DNA from: Fraxinus americana
Lineage: Eukaryota; Streptophyta; Magnoliopsida; Lamiales; Oleaceae
DNA length: 64,000 nt
Direction: 5' to 3'
Assembly (NCBI GenBank): GCA_035079005.1
Contig: CM068713.1
Location: forward strand, 945,001 to 1,009,000
Position 1 is the first letter of the stretch; the number at the start of each line of letters is the position of its first letter. Shown piece after piece: positions 43,485 through 55,164 of this stretch. The notes below the pieces were generated by a model. The model searched no databases, had not been told where the DNA came from, and worked only from the letters and a program-made list of their open reading frames with translations. Made by a program: the position numbers and the translations under genes.

Positions 43485-43660
43485 TTGTTCTTGATATCCA
43501 ATTTTATTAAATTCATTTACAAATTCAATTTCTTTTTTATTCTTTGCAATTTTTTTTTTTTTTATATGGTCCTCTTTTAGATCTCGATTTTTTATTAGTC
43601 ATTTTATGAAATCTTAATTCTTTAGGACTTGAATGCACTTCTTTCATATCTTTTAAATAT

Positions 43661-44950
43661 TATATTTGGGGTATATTGGGTAGTTCCAATTTTCTAGAAA
43701 AGTCAAATGTTATTTTGGAAATATGGATTTGTATTTGGGTTATTTTGATGTATATCCTCCCCTGAAAGGGAGTTCTATAAGCTTACATGATACCATTTGT
43801 CATATATTTAATTTGTATTTATAGGTATTTTACCATTGAAATTAATTTATTTTTTAAATCGATCCTGATGTTCCCGCAAATCCGACCCTTCTTCAGTTCA
43901 TATGCCCACCCTAGGTATAAATAAGAGAGAGAAGACGCATCATCCATTTTCCATAAACAAAATCTATCAAATCCTTGCATCGAGTACTCATAACAATTAG
44001 TATCTTTTTTTCAATGTTATCAAAATTGATCATGCTTAGCCAACGGAACCAATAAAATCATGCCGAATACAGGCACGTCAACCTTCAAAATCCACTAAGT
44101 AAAACATGTCCTAAAATCGGTGAATCTTCAATCAGAACTTGTTGAATCGATCGCAATGTTTTTAGGTTTTCAAAGGTCAATCCTAACTCAAAAGTAAAGG
44201 GCCGTTTCGTTTGCGTTTCAATTTTTAATTTTGAGTTCAGTTGTAGTTTTCTATTTTGATGTTTCGTTTTAAATTGTTGAAAACACGTACATTTTAAAAT
44301 TGATAAATCTTTCAATATTTATTTTTCGGTACAAAAATAAAATAAAAGTAATTTATAAATTAAGTTGGCAGAATATATATATAAAAAAAATGAGATTAAT
44401 GACGTGAACTAAATTTTTTATATGTGCTCTTTTAAATATCTTTTAGAATTTTTATTTAAATAACTAATGAGGGTTTGAACTGTTTTTATTTTTTAATTTA
44501 TATAATTTCGTTTTCAAAAATTTTTTGGATTTTATTTCTTCAGAATTTTTTTTAGAATTTTTTTTTATTGAATTTGGAGTTTTTTTTTTTTTTTTTTTAG
44601 AATTTTGATTCTCTCTTCAATATTTTTTTTTTATCATTTTAGAATTTTAAACGTTATTTTTAAATTTAATTTTTCTAGAATTTCAAAATCATAATTTTTT
44701 AGAATTTTTTTATTTTTCATTTTTCATTTTTCAAAAATTCAAATTTTCGTTTTGAAATAATATTTTATTTAAAAGCGTATTTTTTTACATTTTTAATATT
44801 TTTTAACATTTTCACTGTAAACACTCAAATCTTCTAAAATATGTTTTAAATTTTATATTATAATTTATAAAAATTTAAACTTTTTTTTTTAAAAGATATA
44901 TACTTTCAAACAAATGTTTTGCAAAATTGAAAACTGAACAAAGTGTTTGG
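43661..44950. other. Intergenic AT-rich DNA, possible degenerate foldback element
   Basis: From 44206 (GGGCCGTTTCGTTTGCGTTT) the sequence resembles the end of the element at 3088, and 44700-44940 carries runs of AGAATTTTT and TTTCAAAA. A right end could not be fixed (the best candidate is near 44940), so the element is only suspected. No gene is seen. Confidence 0.4.
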
Positions 44951-45320
44951 TGTAAGCAATTAAACCTTAATATCAAGATCTTTAGAGTTGATGATTTTCA
45001 CGAGTAAATTTAATAGATTAAGAAACATACTTTGATTCATAACGATAATTTGATGATTTAAATTTGTAAAAGAGAAACAAGTAGATAAAGAAATTGTTCT
45101 CTCTCTCTATCTATCTATAAATGAATGTTTTAATTTGACGGAATGAATTCACGTATATAGACAGAGAGACGCATTTTTTTATGGGCCTTATATATTACCC
45201 ACTTTCCATCAAAATGTACAGCTAGAAAATTGCCAATTCTCAATGGATCAATAAAATTTTAACAATAATAAACGAGCTTTAATTAATTCATTAATAATAT
45301 TACTTAGGCCAGGTCTTACA
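44951..45320. repeat. Solo LTR-like sequence, 370 bp
   Basis: It starts TGTAAGCAATTAAACC and ends AGGTCTTACA and matches the LTR at 59931-60328 over most of its length (for example ATCTTTAGAGTTGATGATTT versus ATCTTTAGAATTCATAATTT). No primer site or coding sequence follows, and no target duplication was found. Confidence 0.65.
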
Positions 45321-45589
45321 TTTAACAAGCTTAGCATGCATACAGTGACCACATGCCAACAAGTTCTATAACAATTGTTGATTTCCATGTGGGACTACTG
45401 TCTACTGCTCCCAACAATTGGGAGGGAAATGAAATCAACTCCACGAAAATGTTGGAATACTTTGTTATAATTTATGTGAATTTTTAAAATTAACATATTA
45501 CCTATAAAATAAGTATAATTTTGAATTTTACATAATGTTATAAATATTTTGTATTTATTTATTTAATATTTTAATCGTTTCAGTTTGGT

Positions 45590-45905
45590 TCGACCTTTAA
45601 GCCTTAATCTTTTATTCTTTTTTCATGTTGATGTTCGGGCCAATTTTGAAAATGTTGCTATATTTCTCAAACGACAAATTACTATAGTTTGTTAGGGGAT
45701 AAATATGTATTTTTTAATTTTCTTTTGCATTAATTTTGATAGAACAATGTTTTTAATTAACGCTTATTGTATTGTTGAACATATCATGCGACATTTAACT
45801 CTTAATCTTTTATTCTTTTTTCATGTTGATGTTCGGGCCAATTTGTAAAATGTTGCTATGTTTCTCAAACGTCAAATTACTATAGTTTGTTAGGGGATAA
45901 ATAGG
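45590..45905. repeat. Imperfect tandem duplication, period about 198 bp
   Basis: CTTAATCTTTTATTCTTTTT at 45603 and 45801 begins two long matching stretches that both end in TTAGGGGATAAATA. The second copy is cut short. A piece of the unit (TTTTAATTAACGTCTATTGT) also occurs near 63462. Confidence 0.8.
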
Positions 45906-45954
45906 GATTAAAATTCAATTTGCTAAAAAGTAAGAAAAATAAATAAATTTAGCC

Positions 45955-46138
45955 CCCGTTTGATGTATCTTAAAATGTTGATAAAAATTTAAATTAAATT
46001 CAATAATTAATTTTAATCATACATTTTATTGGATCCATAATTTTTATCATCTTTTCAATCACATATTTCATCAACTTTTATCATAATCTACTAAAAATTT
46101 GACTTTTAGCTATACCAAACAAAGACTTAGTATTAAAT
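45955..46138. mobile_element. Miniature element of the GTTTGGT family, copy 1
   Basis: An AT-rich 180-bp unit with imperfect inverted ends (CCCGTTTGATGTATCTTAAAA and TTTAGCTATACCAAACAAAG) and the internal marks CAATAATTAATTTTAATCAT and CACATATTTCATCAACTTTT. Related copies: 48577-48721, 49621-49765 and 53353-53485. No coding capacity. Confidence 0.6.
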
Positions 46139-48530
46139 CTGACACAAGATACCTATCATCTTTTTAGTTGATGATTCAAAAAAAAAAAAAAACAAAGATA
46201 GAAAAATAGAATAAGAATTAAGTATAGCACGAATATCCACGTGTCGACATTAGTGGGGGTTCACCTAACAAGTAAGTATATAAGACTATCCTAATAAAGC
46301 TTTTCTTCTATTATGTTGCTTATATTAATTCTATATAGTACAAGTAATGTTTAATATCAATTTATATAAAATAATCATATCTAACATTATTGGTGCGATA
46401 ATACCAATTTAGGTGACACTATGTGACAGACTCAGCTAAATATAGAATAATGTAATTCATATAATTATTTCTCTTAATGCGTGAAAATTAGAAGAAAAAT
46501 CCTAAACTAGTTGAAAAACAGAAGAAATATGGAGAATCTACGAAAATGTGCATAACTTTCACTTTGGTTATCGAATTTTCGTCAATGAGTACAATTCAAA
46601 AGTATATTTCAATTCTGATTTTTGCACATATTTTTTGGATGATTTTGTCAAATTTTCGGGGTCAAATTTCGTCTTTAAATTGTCCGTTTTTTCCTTTTTT
46701 TTTGTTAGTTAGTTTAGATGACACTATGTGATAGGCTCAGCCAAATGTAGAATTATGTAATTTATATTTAAAGTTTTAAATTACCAAATATTTAGACTTG
46801 ACGTACAGAATTATATAATTAAAAGAAACAAGTTACTTTTTAATTGTTTTTAAATGGTTAGATCAAACAAGTCAATTTATCCTAAGTTTGAATACTACAA
46901 TCAATAACTAAAGCAGTAAAGAACATCAAAGATGATCACGGAAAAATTCCAACTAGGTAAAAACTCTCGCTAAGGCCAGAGCCGAAAACTCGGGTCGAGC
47001 CTAAATTTTTTGGCCGAGCTTTTGCTCGACTCAGCTCGACCCAAAAAAAGATCGAACCATTTTTATTCGAGCCGAGCCCGACCAAAAAGTTTCTACTCGG
47101 CTCAAAAACACTCCTAGATTTCCCTACTATCCTCAAATCTTACATCAGAATGTGATCGACTCATCTAGACAAAATTTTGGGTCAAGGATCGCTATTAGTC
47201 TCGATACTACTAGAAAGTTTTAAATTATCGAATATCTAGACCTAGCGTGTAGAATTATACAATTAAAAGCAATAAGTCACTTTTTAATTATTTCTAGACG
47301 ATTAGATCAAACAAGCCAATTTATTCTAAATTTGAATGCCACAATAATGAAAGCAGTAAAGAACACCAAAAATGATTACGGAGAAATCCAAACTGGGTAA
47401 AAACTTGTGGCACTTTGCTGGTCAATAATCCACTATAAATCGAAACAAACTTACAATACGGCCTGGACCCTTCTACCCAGTAGAATTTCTGACCTCAATT
47501 CATACAGTCTTTCTTGTCCTACTAGAGGCGTGCTCCTTCAAAACAAATCTCAACTCCTGGTTTATACCTTAGCCATTCGGGACTGCATGCTCCTGACGTA
47601 AGATCCCGACTCCTGGTACCTCACCTTAGTCTTCTTGAATTTGTGATTCTGCAATAGCTCTCGGTCCTTGGTATCGATTATCTCCGGTGGATTAAGTAGT
47701 TTGGTGTTTGATCAAAAGTTCTTGTGTGCTTTGATATGTGATTTTATATGAAACAATATGACCTGATCAACAAAACATGATTGGAATGAATTCATGGATC
47801 AGGTAATATGTGGTGGTTGAATTTTGAAATCAATGAATGTTTTGGATCTTCAAATGAATTATCTCTATGGAATAAATATGATTCAACACATTTTTTTAAC
47901 GTTCATAGAGTAGGATATATATATACGTTGATCGGCAGCTCTAGCGTCAAGCTAGAGACAGGCGAGCAGCAGATGAGTAGTCGTCAGTATTTTTATTATA
48001 ATTTTCTCTCACAATGTCCGATTAAGGTGATTCAAAATGCGTTAGAAAGCTAACTCAAAGGGATATAATTCTTCTAGAAACAACCTTGTCCAAATTCCAA
48101 TATTTTTTATGTGAAAAATGCGTTGCAAGTTGCGACTGAAAATTTGGAGCATAACTTGTACGTCTCTTTAACACTCTTTAGATTTTTAATTGCATTCCCT
48201 TGATCATATGTGAATTTTTTTGGACATTTTGGACTATTTCAAGGCATATACTACCAATTTCAACTCTTTTGCTATAATTATGACTCAATAACTCATATTT
48301 GAACTTTGATTGCAATTTGATAAACTTTTAATACAATTCAATTAAGACATGATTTTGACTAAGGAATTGCCAATAATAATTTGAACTTAACACATATAAT
48401 TATACATTTCATTTAATGTCACATAAATTAGTATTATAACACCATTATTGATAAATGACATTACTCATCTATGTAGTTGCTACATATATTGATGCCAAAT
48501 ACCACATGTTTTGCATAGCACTAATGTAGA
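46139..48530. other. Intergenic DNA with a diverged 200-bp duplication, no gene
   Basis: 46770-46970 and 47216-47408 are diverged copies of one stretch (GATTAGATCAAACAAGCCAA is shared almost exactly; both end in AACTRGGTAAAAACT), which resembles retrotransposon LTR remains. Between them lies a GC-richer piece with CGAGCCGAGC motifs (46975-47120) that looks like a small foldback insertion. 46410-46460 and 46714-46760 are another short repeat pair. No intact gene is seen. Confidence 0.5.
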
Positions 48531-49198
48531 CATGGGCGGACCCGGGGGGTCCTTTGAGATTTTTTTTTTATAAAATCACGTTTGGTATTGATTGAAATTT
48601 ATATTTTAATCTAAATCAAAGTTAACAATTAATTTTAATAACATATTTCATGGAATCCATAACTATTTAATTTTTATCAAAATTTACTAAAAAATTGATT
48701 TTAATCTCCACCAAACATGGGCAAAATCAAAATAAATTTGAATTTCGGAATATACTAAGTTAAAAAAATTTTCGACGATCGTACGTTAATCGAATCTACA
48801 AATTGCTTATATATCATTTCGAAACTTATTTCGAGAACTACATTATGGACATATCGAATAGTTCAAACATATATCGAAAATAGTTAAAAATACGTTAAAC
48901 GTGAACCTTTAAAAATACGTCTAACTCGCATTTTTTAAAAAAAAAAATTCAATTATTTCATTAATATTTATTATTTTTGCAATACACATTTTTTAATGTA
49001 ATTTTCATCATTTTATTAGGAAATTTTTGAAAATTTTCGAAATTTTACATCCGAAAAGGTCATCGCATGTAAATTTTCGGATGTAAAATTACATGGGGTA
49101 TGTTTTTTTGGACATAAATTTTCGATTGTAAAATTTCTCTCAACTTCTTTGCAAGTTCGATTGTGCCCCCCAACGTTAAAGTTCTGCGTCCGCCCCTG
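48531..49198. mobile_element. hAT-type element, 668 bp, second copy of the CAGGGGCGGA family
   Basis: The ends CATGGGCGGACCCGG and GCGTCCGCCCCTG are inverted repeats; the flanks AATGTAGA (48523-48530) and AATGTGGA (49199-49206) agree in 7 of 8 positions. The body shares GCAAGTTCGATTGTGCCCCC and other stretches with the copy near 61473-62198. A GTTTGGT-family miniature element is nested at 48577-48721. Confidence 0.82.
48577..48721. mobile_element. Miniature element of the GTTTGGT family, copy 2, nested in a hAT element
   Basis: CGTTTGGTATTGATTGAAA to AATCTCCACCAAACATGG, with the family's internal AACAATTAATTTTAATAACA. It lies entirely within the hAT copy at 48531-49198, and the related hAT copy at 61473 lacks it, so it inserted later. 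Confidence 0.6.
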
Positions 49199-49620
49199 AA
49201 TGTGGATGATTATCCAGCGAGTTTTTTTGATGAGCATTAGTGACAATTAATTGTGTAATTAGAACTATTTCCATGCAGCGAGGTGTTCTTAATATGTCTC
49301 TCAAATAGTTTGTCCCTAAAATGTTAAGCCTAAAGTAAAACATTTGACAATCCTATTGTCTGTCATTTTTCTTTTTAAATATTTATTTATTCTAGTTTCA
49401 TATTCCCACTTTTGAACCCCGCAAATTTTATTATTTTCACTTCTGACCTTGTTTAGAAGAAAAATTTATGTTTTCTTTTTCCCTCAGTAATTTAGCTTTC
49501 TCTAATTTAATAAATTTGTTTGTTTAGGTGTTAGTTTAATGGCCGTGACATTATTTTATGTATAATCTTAATACTAATAGCTTTGCTACATGTAACAAAG
49601 CTCTTAGAATAATAATGTAT

Positions 49621-49765
49621 AGCTCTGTTTGTTTTAGCTTAAAAAGATGATAAAAATTTAAGTCAAAATCAATAATCAATTTTAACAATACATTTTATGT
49701 GATCCAAAACTTTTCAATCATGTATTTTATCAACTTTTATAGAAGTCTACCAAAAAAACTAACAA
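49621..49765. mobile_element. Miniature element of the GTTTGGT family, copy 3
   Basis: AGCTCTGTTTGTTTTAGCTT begins the copy, followed by the family's ATCAATTTTAACAATACATT and TGTATTTTATCAACTTTTAT. The right end is degraded. It lies about 450 bp upstream of the NLR gene. Confidence 0.55.
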
Positions 49766-49919
49766 AATCAACCGGGAGCATAGAAAGAAAATTTCTACCG
49801 CGTAGCCATTTGAAAAATGAACAATTTCTTTTAAACGCCACATTAACATATACATATAATGAGGGATTTTCAGGCCCTCCAAAGAAAAAAAGAAGAAAAA
49901 AGAACAATAATTGATGTTA

Positions 49920-50229
49920 GTCCATTGGTTCAATTATTGCATTTCTAAGTGCTTTTCGACCTCCTACCTTGACCAGTTCGTTGTCAATAAAAATAACTCA
50001 AATAATAGAGTAGTTTTTAGATATAAATAGTGAATAATCTCTTAATTTAAGTTTCTGAAAAAGTTCAAATATTTTGAAATAAATTAATGTTTTGAAATTT
50101 TTCATGATTAAGTTTATACAAAATGAAGGATTCCTTTCTGCAAAATTTAGTGTCCCACGGTTTAGTAACATCTAAAGTGTTACATTGGTATTTTGACTGT
50201 ATTTTACAATATTGAATGATATTTGCAGG
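49920..50229 (+). promoter_or_regulatory. Upstream region of the NLR gene, duplicated at 55165-55220
   Basis: The stretch 49963-50020 (CCTTGACCAGTTCGTTGTCA and onward to AGAGTAGTTTT) recurs at 55165-55220, and 49926-49960 (GGTTCAATTATTGCATTTCT) recurs in segments A, B1 and B2. TTTGCAG just before the coding region (50223-50229) is a good splice acceptor, so an intron in the 5' UTR is likely. No clear TATA box was identified. Confidence 0.5.
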
Positions 50230-50236
50230 AAGCCAC

Positions 50237-53200
50237 ATGGATACGCTGCGAGAATATGTTACATTGATATTCCCAGACTTGGAGGAAAATACAAATACTC
50301 TTCAAAGAAAAATAAAATTACTGAAAAGTCGAAAAGATGATGTTGATCATGAATTACAAAATGCAGCTTGTCATTCTGGAAAAAAACGTAAGAGAGTGGT
50401 TGAAGATTGGAGGAATAATGTCGAAAACATTATAAAAGAGTTTGAAACCTTGGAACCTCGAGTACAACAAAGCAGAAGGCTTTATCATGTTTTTTCACGA
50501 CAAGAGTTGGCTGAACAGGTCGAAAGAATGACTAAGGAAGTGACGGAACTTGTTGACCAAAGCGATTTTCCTAGCGGGCTTTTTCTTGAGGTTGATGAGA
50601 GTATTGACCGGTTATTGTTAATACCCCAACCGAATGACCAAGCATTTCAACGACATTTAGATGACATTTGTACGTCATTAATGGATGACGGCATCTTAAG
50701 CATTGGCATTTATGGAATGGGGGGAGTAGGCAAAACGACTCTGGCATTGCGAGCCCATGATAGGCTCTTGAAGGAATCCACATTCTCGGGTCATGTTTAT
50801 TGGGTCACCGTCTCTCAAGAATTCAGCATTTACAAATTGCAAAGTGACATTGCCCAAGCATTGAAACTAGATTTTTCATGTGGGAGTGATGTGAAGAAAA
50901 GGACAGCTCAACTGTTCCGAGAATTTGAGAAAAGTGGGAGATCCATACTTATACTGGATGATGTTTGGAAACAAATTAAGGCATTGGAGATAGGCATTCC
51001 TTTAAAAAGGGATGGATGCAAGTTGGTTGTAACAAGTCGATCAGAAGAAGTTTGTCTTCGTATGAGCTGCAAGAAGATTATCAAAGTGAACACGCTTTCC
51101 AAGCAAGAAGCTTTGGACCTATTCTGGAAGACACTTAATCGTGATGAACTATCTGTTGAAGTAGAAGAGATTTGCAAGAAAATGGTAAATATATGTGATG
51201 GTTTGCCACTTGCACTCATCACATTGGCTGGAAGCGTGAGAAGCGTGACTGACATTCGTGAATGGAGAGATGCATTAAAAAGACTTGAAGAATCATGTTA
51301 TCATCGAGACGACATGGAAGATGAGGTTTTGCCAATTCTCTTGTATAGTTATCATCGGTTGAGAGATCAAAGTCTAAAAAGTTGTTTTTTGTACTGCTCC
51401 TTGTATCCTGAAGATTGTCGTATTTCAAGAGGAGAATTGATTGAATATTTCATTTCAGAAGGGCTGATGGAGAGAAGATTAAGCATGCTAGAAGAGGAGG
51501 ACCAGGGTCATTCAATACTAAATCAATTGGTGAGAGCATGCTTATTGGAAAGTGATTCAAATGGATCTGTAAAGATGCATGATTTAATCAGAGAGATGGC
51601 AATAAGGATCACTAAAGATAACCCGAGGTACATGGTAAAAGCTGGACTTCACTTAAATGAATTACCAGAGGCGCAAGAGTGGACAGAAGATTTGGATAAG
51701 GTTTCCTTGATGGAAAACCAAATAAGGGAAATTTCACCTGGCACGTCACCCAAGTGTCCAAGTCTTTCCACCTTGATCTTGAGAAGAAATCCTCTGCGGC
51801 CGATTCCAGAATGTTTCTTTAAGCATATGTGTGGGTTACGCACTCTCAATTTAAGTTTCACTGAAATTGAGAGCTTGCCAAATGCCATATCAGACTTGGA
51901 GAAACTTAATGCATTATTGCTCGAAGGTTGTTTTAAATTGGTATCAGTGCCGCCATTGGAAAAACTCAAGGTATTGAGACATTTAGAGCTCTCAGATGCT
52001 ATTATTGAAGAAGTACCCCAAGGTATGGAAAGCTTAACCAACCTCAAACGCATGAGTTTGATTTGTGATAAATTAAAGAAGATACCGAAGGGGACTTTGC
52101 ATGGACTTACACAACTTCAGCAGCTCGAGTTGCCAAATCATTTAGATGCACCAATAGAAGATGTTGAGGCATTGAAACAGTTGGAACTAATTGAAGTCAG
52201 GTTAAATAGCGTACGTGATCTCAATCGGTTAATCAACTCACGACAAATTGACAAACAACTCCATATCTACAAAATTATATTAGGTTCTACAGAACTAATG
52301 CATTTCAGTCATGTAAGTAAATGTTTATTTTTTGAAAAAGACAGTCTCATGGAATCCTCTTTAGACACAGATGAGAATATGCTGCCACGAGACATTGAGA
52401 ATTTATTCTTTTCAAGGAGTGGCTTGAGTGGTTGCTTATTAGATGAATTTCCAAGTTTAAATTATGCTAGAGATTTAAAAGGATGCCGCATAAAAGATGA
52501 GGATAAAATAGAGTGCATTATGAGGTCTAGTACTGGGGTCCCATTCCAAAGCCTTGAAAGGTTGGAACTGTATGACTTGCCAAATTTAATTGGTCTCTTC
52601 AAGTGGGAAGCAGTTGCACCTCTTCCACCTGGCACATTTTCCTGTCTCATAGAGTTGAGTATTGAAGGTTGTGGTAAATTAAAGAAGCTTTTCCCTCAGA
52701 GTTTGGTACATAATTTCCATAACCTCCAATCATTAAGTGTCTGGGACTGTGTACAAATGGAGGAGATAATAGAAGATGACAACAATGAAGGGGCTGATAT
52801 CACATTGCCAATGTTAAAGAAATTGGACATGTTGGACTTGCCACGACTAAAGAGCATCTGCAAGGGAAAGATGATTTGTGATTCCATTGACCGTATTGAT
52901 TTGTGGGGCACTAAAAATATAAAGGAATTGCCTTTAAATTTACCGCTTCTCCATGGACAAGTGTCTCGTCTTAAATCAATCAACATGGAGAAAGAATTGT
53001 GGGAATCATTGGAGTGGGCCGATCACAATGCCAAAAATGTCCTTCAACCCTTGGTTTCTTTTGAGGATCCGTTTATTCCGAAACAGGTACGATTCCACAC
53101 TATTTTCAACAACTTATTTCTTTTGATCTCTCTTAATAATTAATTCTAAAAATAATTTTTCAACAACTCATTTCTTAAAAAATTGGTCTCAAATAGATCC

Positions 53201-53567
53201 TAAATTTATCTAAGAACAAAAGGAAACATACAAATCCATCAAGCGAGACTCTCAACTCATGGTAGAATTATTTGATGACACTAAAAACGAATAATTAAAG
53301 AATCAAATTAATTTAGAATTAATGTTTTTTATTAGTTTATTGTCTGTATTGAGCATCTGTTTGGTTTAGATAAAAAATCAAAATTTTAATAGATTTTGAT
53401 AAAAGTTAACAGAACGTGTAATTGAAAAGGCGTGCATCCTATAAAATGTGTGGTTAAAATTAATTTTTGACTTCAACTTAGATTTAATTAGTAAATAACA
53501 TAATAGCATTTAGATATAAAATTAGAGGGAAAAAAAACTTCTTGGATAATAACACTAAAAACTATTT

Positions 53568-53648
<81 letters not shown>

Positions 53649-53832
53649 GTTTGGTGCTCATGCTCCATCATTTTACTTGATAATTGATTATCAATGTCTA
53701 GGATTGATTCTTCCTTGCATCTTGACATCTTGATTTATGTTAATTATTGACTCGTGCATCTTCCTTGTCATTTTTTTTTTTTTTGTTACTTGATGTTCCA
53801 AAATTATAACTTGTTCTTTCCAGAGAGCATAA
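50237..53832 (+). CDS. CC-NB-LRR disease resistance protein (RPS2/RPS5-like clade)
   Basis: An intracellular immune receptor expected to sense pathogen effectors and trigger cell death. ATG 50237 (MDTLREYV) is preferred over 50216 because TTTGCAG ends just before it. Exon 1 runs to 53086 and a GTACGA donor follows; the acceptor at 53821-53823 gives a two-codon end and TAA at 53830, 952 residues in all. Without splicing the frame stops at 53143. Domains: coiled coil with the EDWRNNVENI motif (about 1-140), P-loop GMGGVGKTT, kinase-2 SILILDDVW, RNBS-B KLVVTSRS, GLPLAL, RNBS-D SCFLYCSLYPED, and the MHD-type switch motif KMHDLIREM. LRRs follow (LRTLNLSFTEIESLP, LEKLKVLRHLELSD) and a C-terminal LRR block (CGKLKKLFPQSL). 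No stop or frameshift interrupts it, so it appears functional. Copies of its ends lie downstream. Confidence 0.93.
53353..53485 (-). mobile_element. Miniature element of the GTTTGGT family, copy 4, in the last intron of the NLR gene
   Basis: CATCTGTTTGGTTTAGATAA begins a stretch that matches the reverse complement of the family's other end (TAATAGATTTTGATAAAAGT, TGTGTGGTTAAAATTAATTT). It lies in the proposed last intron. Confidence 0.5.
53570..53645. repeat. (TA)38 microsatellite
   Basis: About 76 bases of uninterrupted TA in the proposed last intron of the NLR gene. The Tyr-Ile repeat frame across it is an artefact. Confidence 0.98.
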
Positions 53833-54663
53833 CTGATTCGGATGCTCTGGAGTGAAGAGAGGAAGAAAGCCAATACTAAAGTTGTAGTTTGGTGAACATT
53901 TTAGACATTTTATCGCCGTCCAAATGTGATTGGGAACTGCTTTATTTCATTTTCTCAGGGTGTCTGTATAACAAATCCTAGGTACGCTAATGCATTCATA
54001 TTTAAGAATTAGTTACAAACTATATCAACTTATGCTTTGTGAAACTTATTTTGGCATGTGTAAAAAGTTCATGAATTTAGTTATGTTACATATACATTGT
54101 GATATCATCACTTGTAGACTGATTTACAAACACATGATGTGGTAAGATATAATTTGATCAAAATTTCTTCAGCCAAATAAAAATAAATAAATAAATCTTC
54201 ACTATTTACTTTTTGATACCTCATCAATCTATTAAACTTTATTTTGTCGCGCTTTAATATTCATTGATTTTTAAAAACATGGTTGGCAAATAAATTGTTT
54301 TTAAGCGTCTAATGGATGTTTTTAAAACAAGCTCTAAATTAGCATATATGCTTCTCCCTCAACCCACAGCTTTCTGCCTTTAATTCATCTTAATTAATTA
54401 TACTCTTCTTTTACTTCATTGAGATTGTAAGCAGATTAAGCTTATAAAAGAATTGCTCAAAGATTTAATCGATTCAAGGTAAATATATGTTAATCTACTC
54501 CTGCATCTATTAGAGTTTCGTCTCAGAATTAGTGTATTGAGTACTTCTCAATTCAATTGAAGAAGATTTGGAGCCATTCAAGGAAGTAGGTCAACTCGTT
54601 CGACTCATTGTTTATAAATTCTTGTTAAGTTCTATCTTCATATACAACATAACCTTTAAATAA

Positions 54664-54930
54664 TTATTGGAGTGGGATCATCCCAACGCCCGCAATGTCC
54701 TTCTACCCTTTCTCAAGGAATATTGGTGATATATGCCTTTCTCAGGTAACACAATTTAATTTATTAATCTTAACCGTGAATGAGAAATCATGGTGACAAA
54801 ATAACAGTCTCATTTTCTTGTCAGGTTTTTCACATGGATATGTACTTAATTGGTTGATTGAAGAAGGCCAATACTGAAGTTGCACTTTGATCTCAACTCA
54901 AATGTAATTCGAGTTTCCTTATTGCCCAAT
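54664..54930 (+). pseudogene. Remnant 3' end of a second NLR gene
   Basis: 54664-54729 reads LLEWDHPNARNVLLPFLKEY and closes with W and TGA; it matches LEWADHNAKNVLQPLV near the end of the intact NLR (about 53012-53059). 54835-54930 (GAAGAAGGCCAATACTGAAG and onward) matches the 3' exon region of the intact gene at 53853-53935. The coding body between the two NLR copies is absent, so only the tail of a tandem copy is left. Confidence 0.75.
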
Positions 54931-55164
54931 CTTGTATAGTACTATGTACGCCTAAAAGAAGAGTGAGCCATTAAATCTTGTATATACTTTGCATGCCTAA
55001 ATACTTCACTAATGTACACTATCAGTTGATTATTGGATGGTATTTGCAAAAGTTATTAACGATGCATGTTCATCCAGATAACACAACCACCCAATTATAT
55101 TTAAAGTACAAATTATTTTAGAAAGTTCTTGTGCTTATCTTGAAAGGAAAGTATCTTTAGGAAC

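Larger units (their letters stand above)
34690..43660 (-). mobile_element. Endogenous pararetrovirus (Caulimoviridae), about one genome length, degraded
   Basis: On the minus strand the locus holds a tRNA-Met primer site (43091-43104), small ORFs, a coiled-coil ORF, a capsid ORF with zinc knuckle, a movement protein, two retropepsin-like domains, RT and RNase H, an ORF in the viroplasmin position, and a TATA box of the expected pregenomic promoter (35677-35685). The order capsid, movement protein, protease, RT is that reported for cavemo- and solendo-type viruses and differs from the movement-first order of badna- and caulimoviruses. The borders are estimates based on the change in composition (very A-rich coding strand). 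Several in-frame stops and frameshifts show it is a fossil and not infectious as it stands. Genus is not assigned. Confidence 0.85.

Noticed and set aside
50571..52986. Five minus-strand frames of 60-134 codons within the NLR gene
   Set aside because: They are shadows of the NLR reading frame and have no independent support.
53542..53733. A frame encoding a long Tyr-Ile repeat
   Set aside because: Pure translation of the (TA)38 microsatellite.
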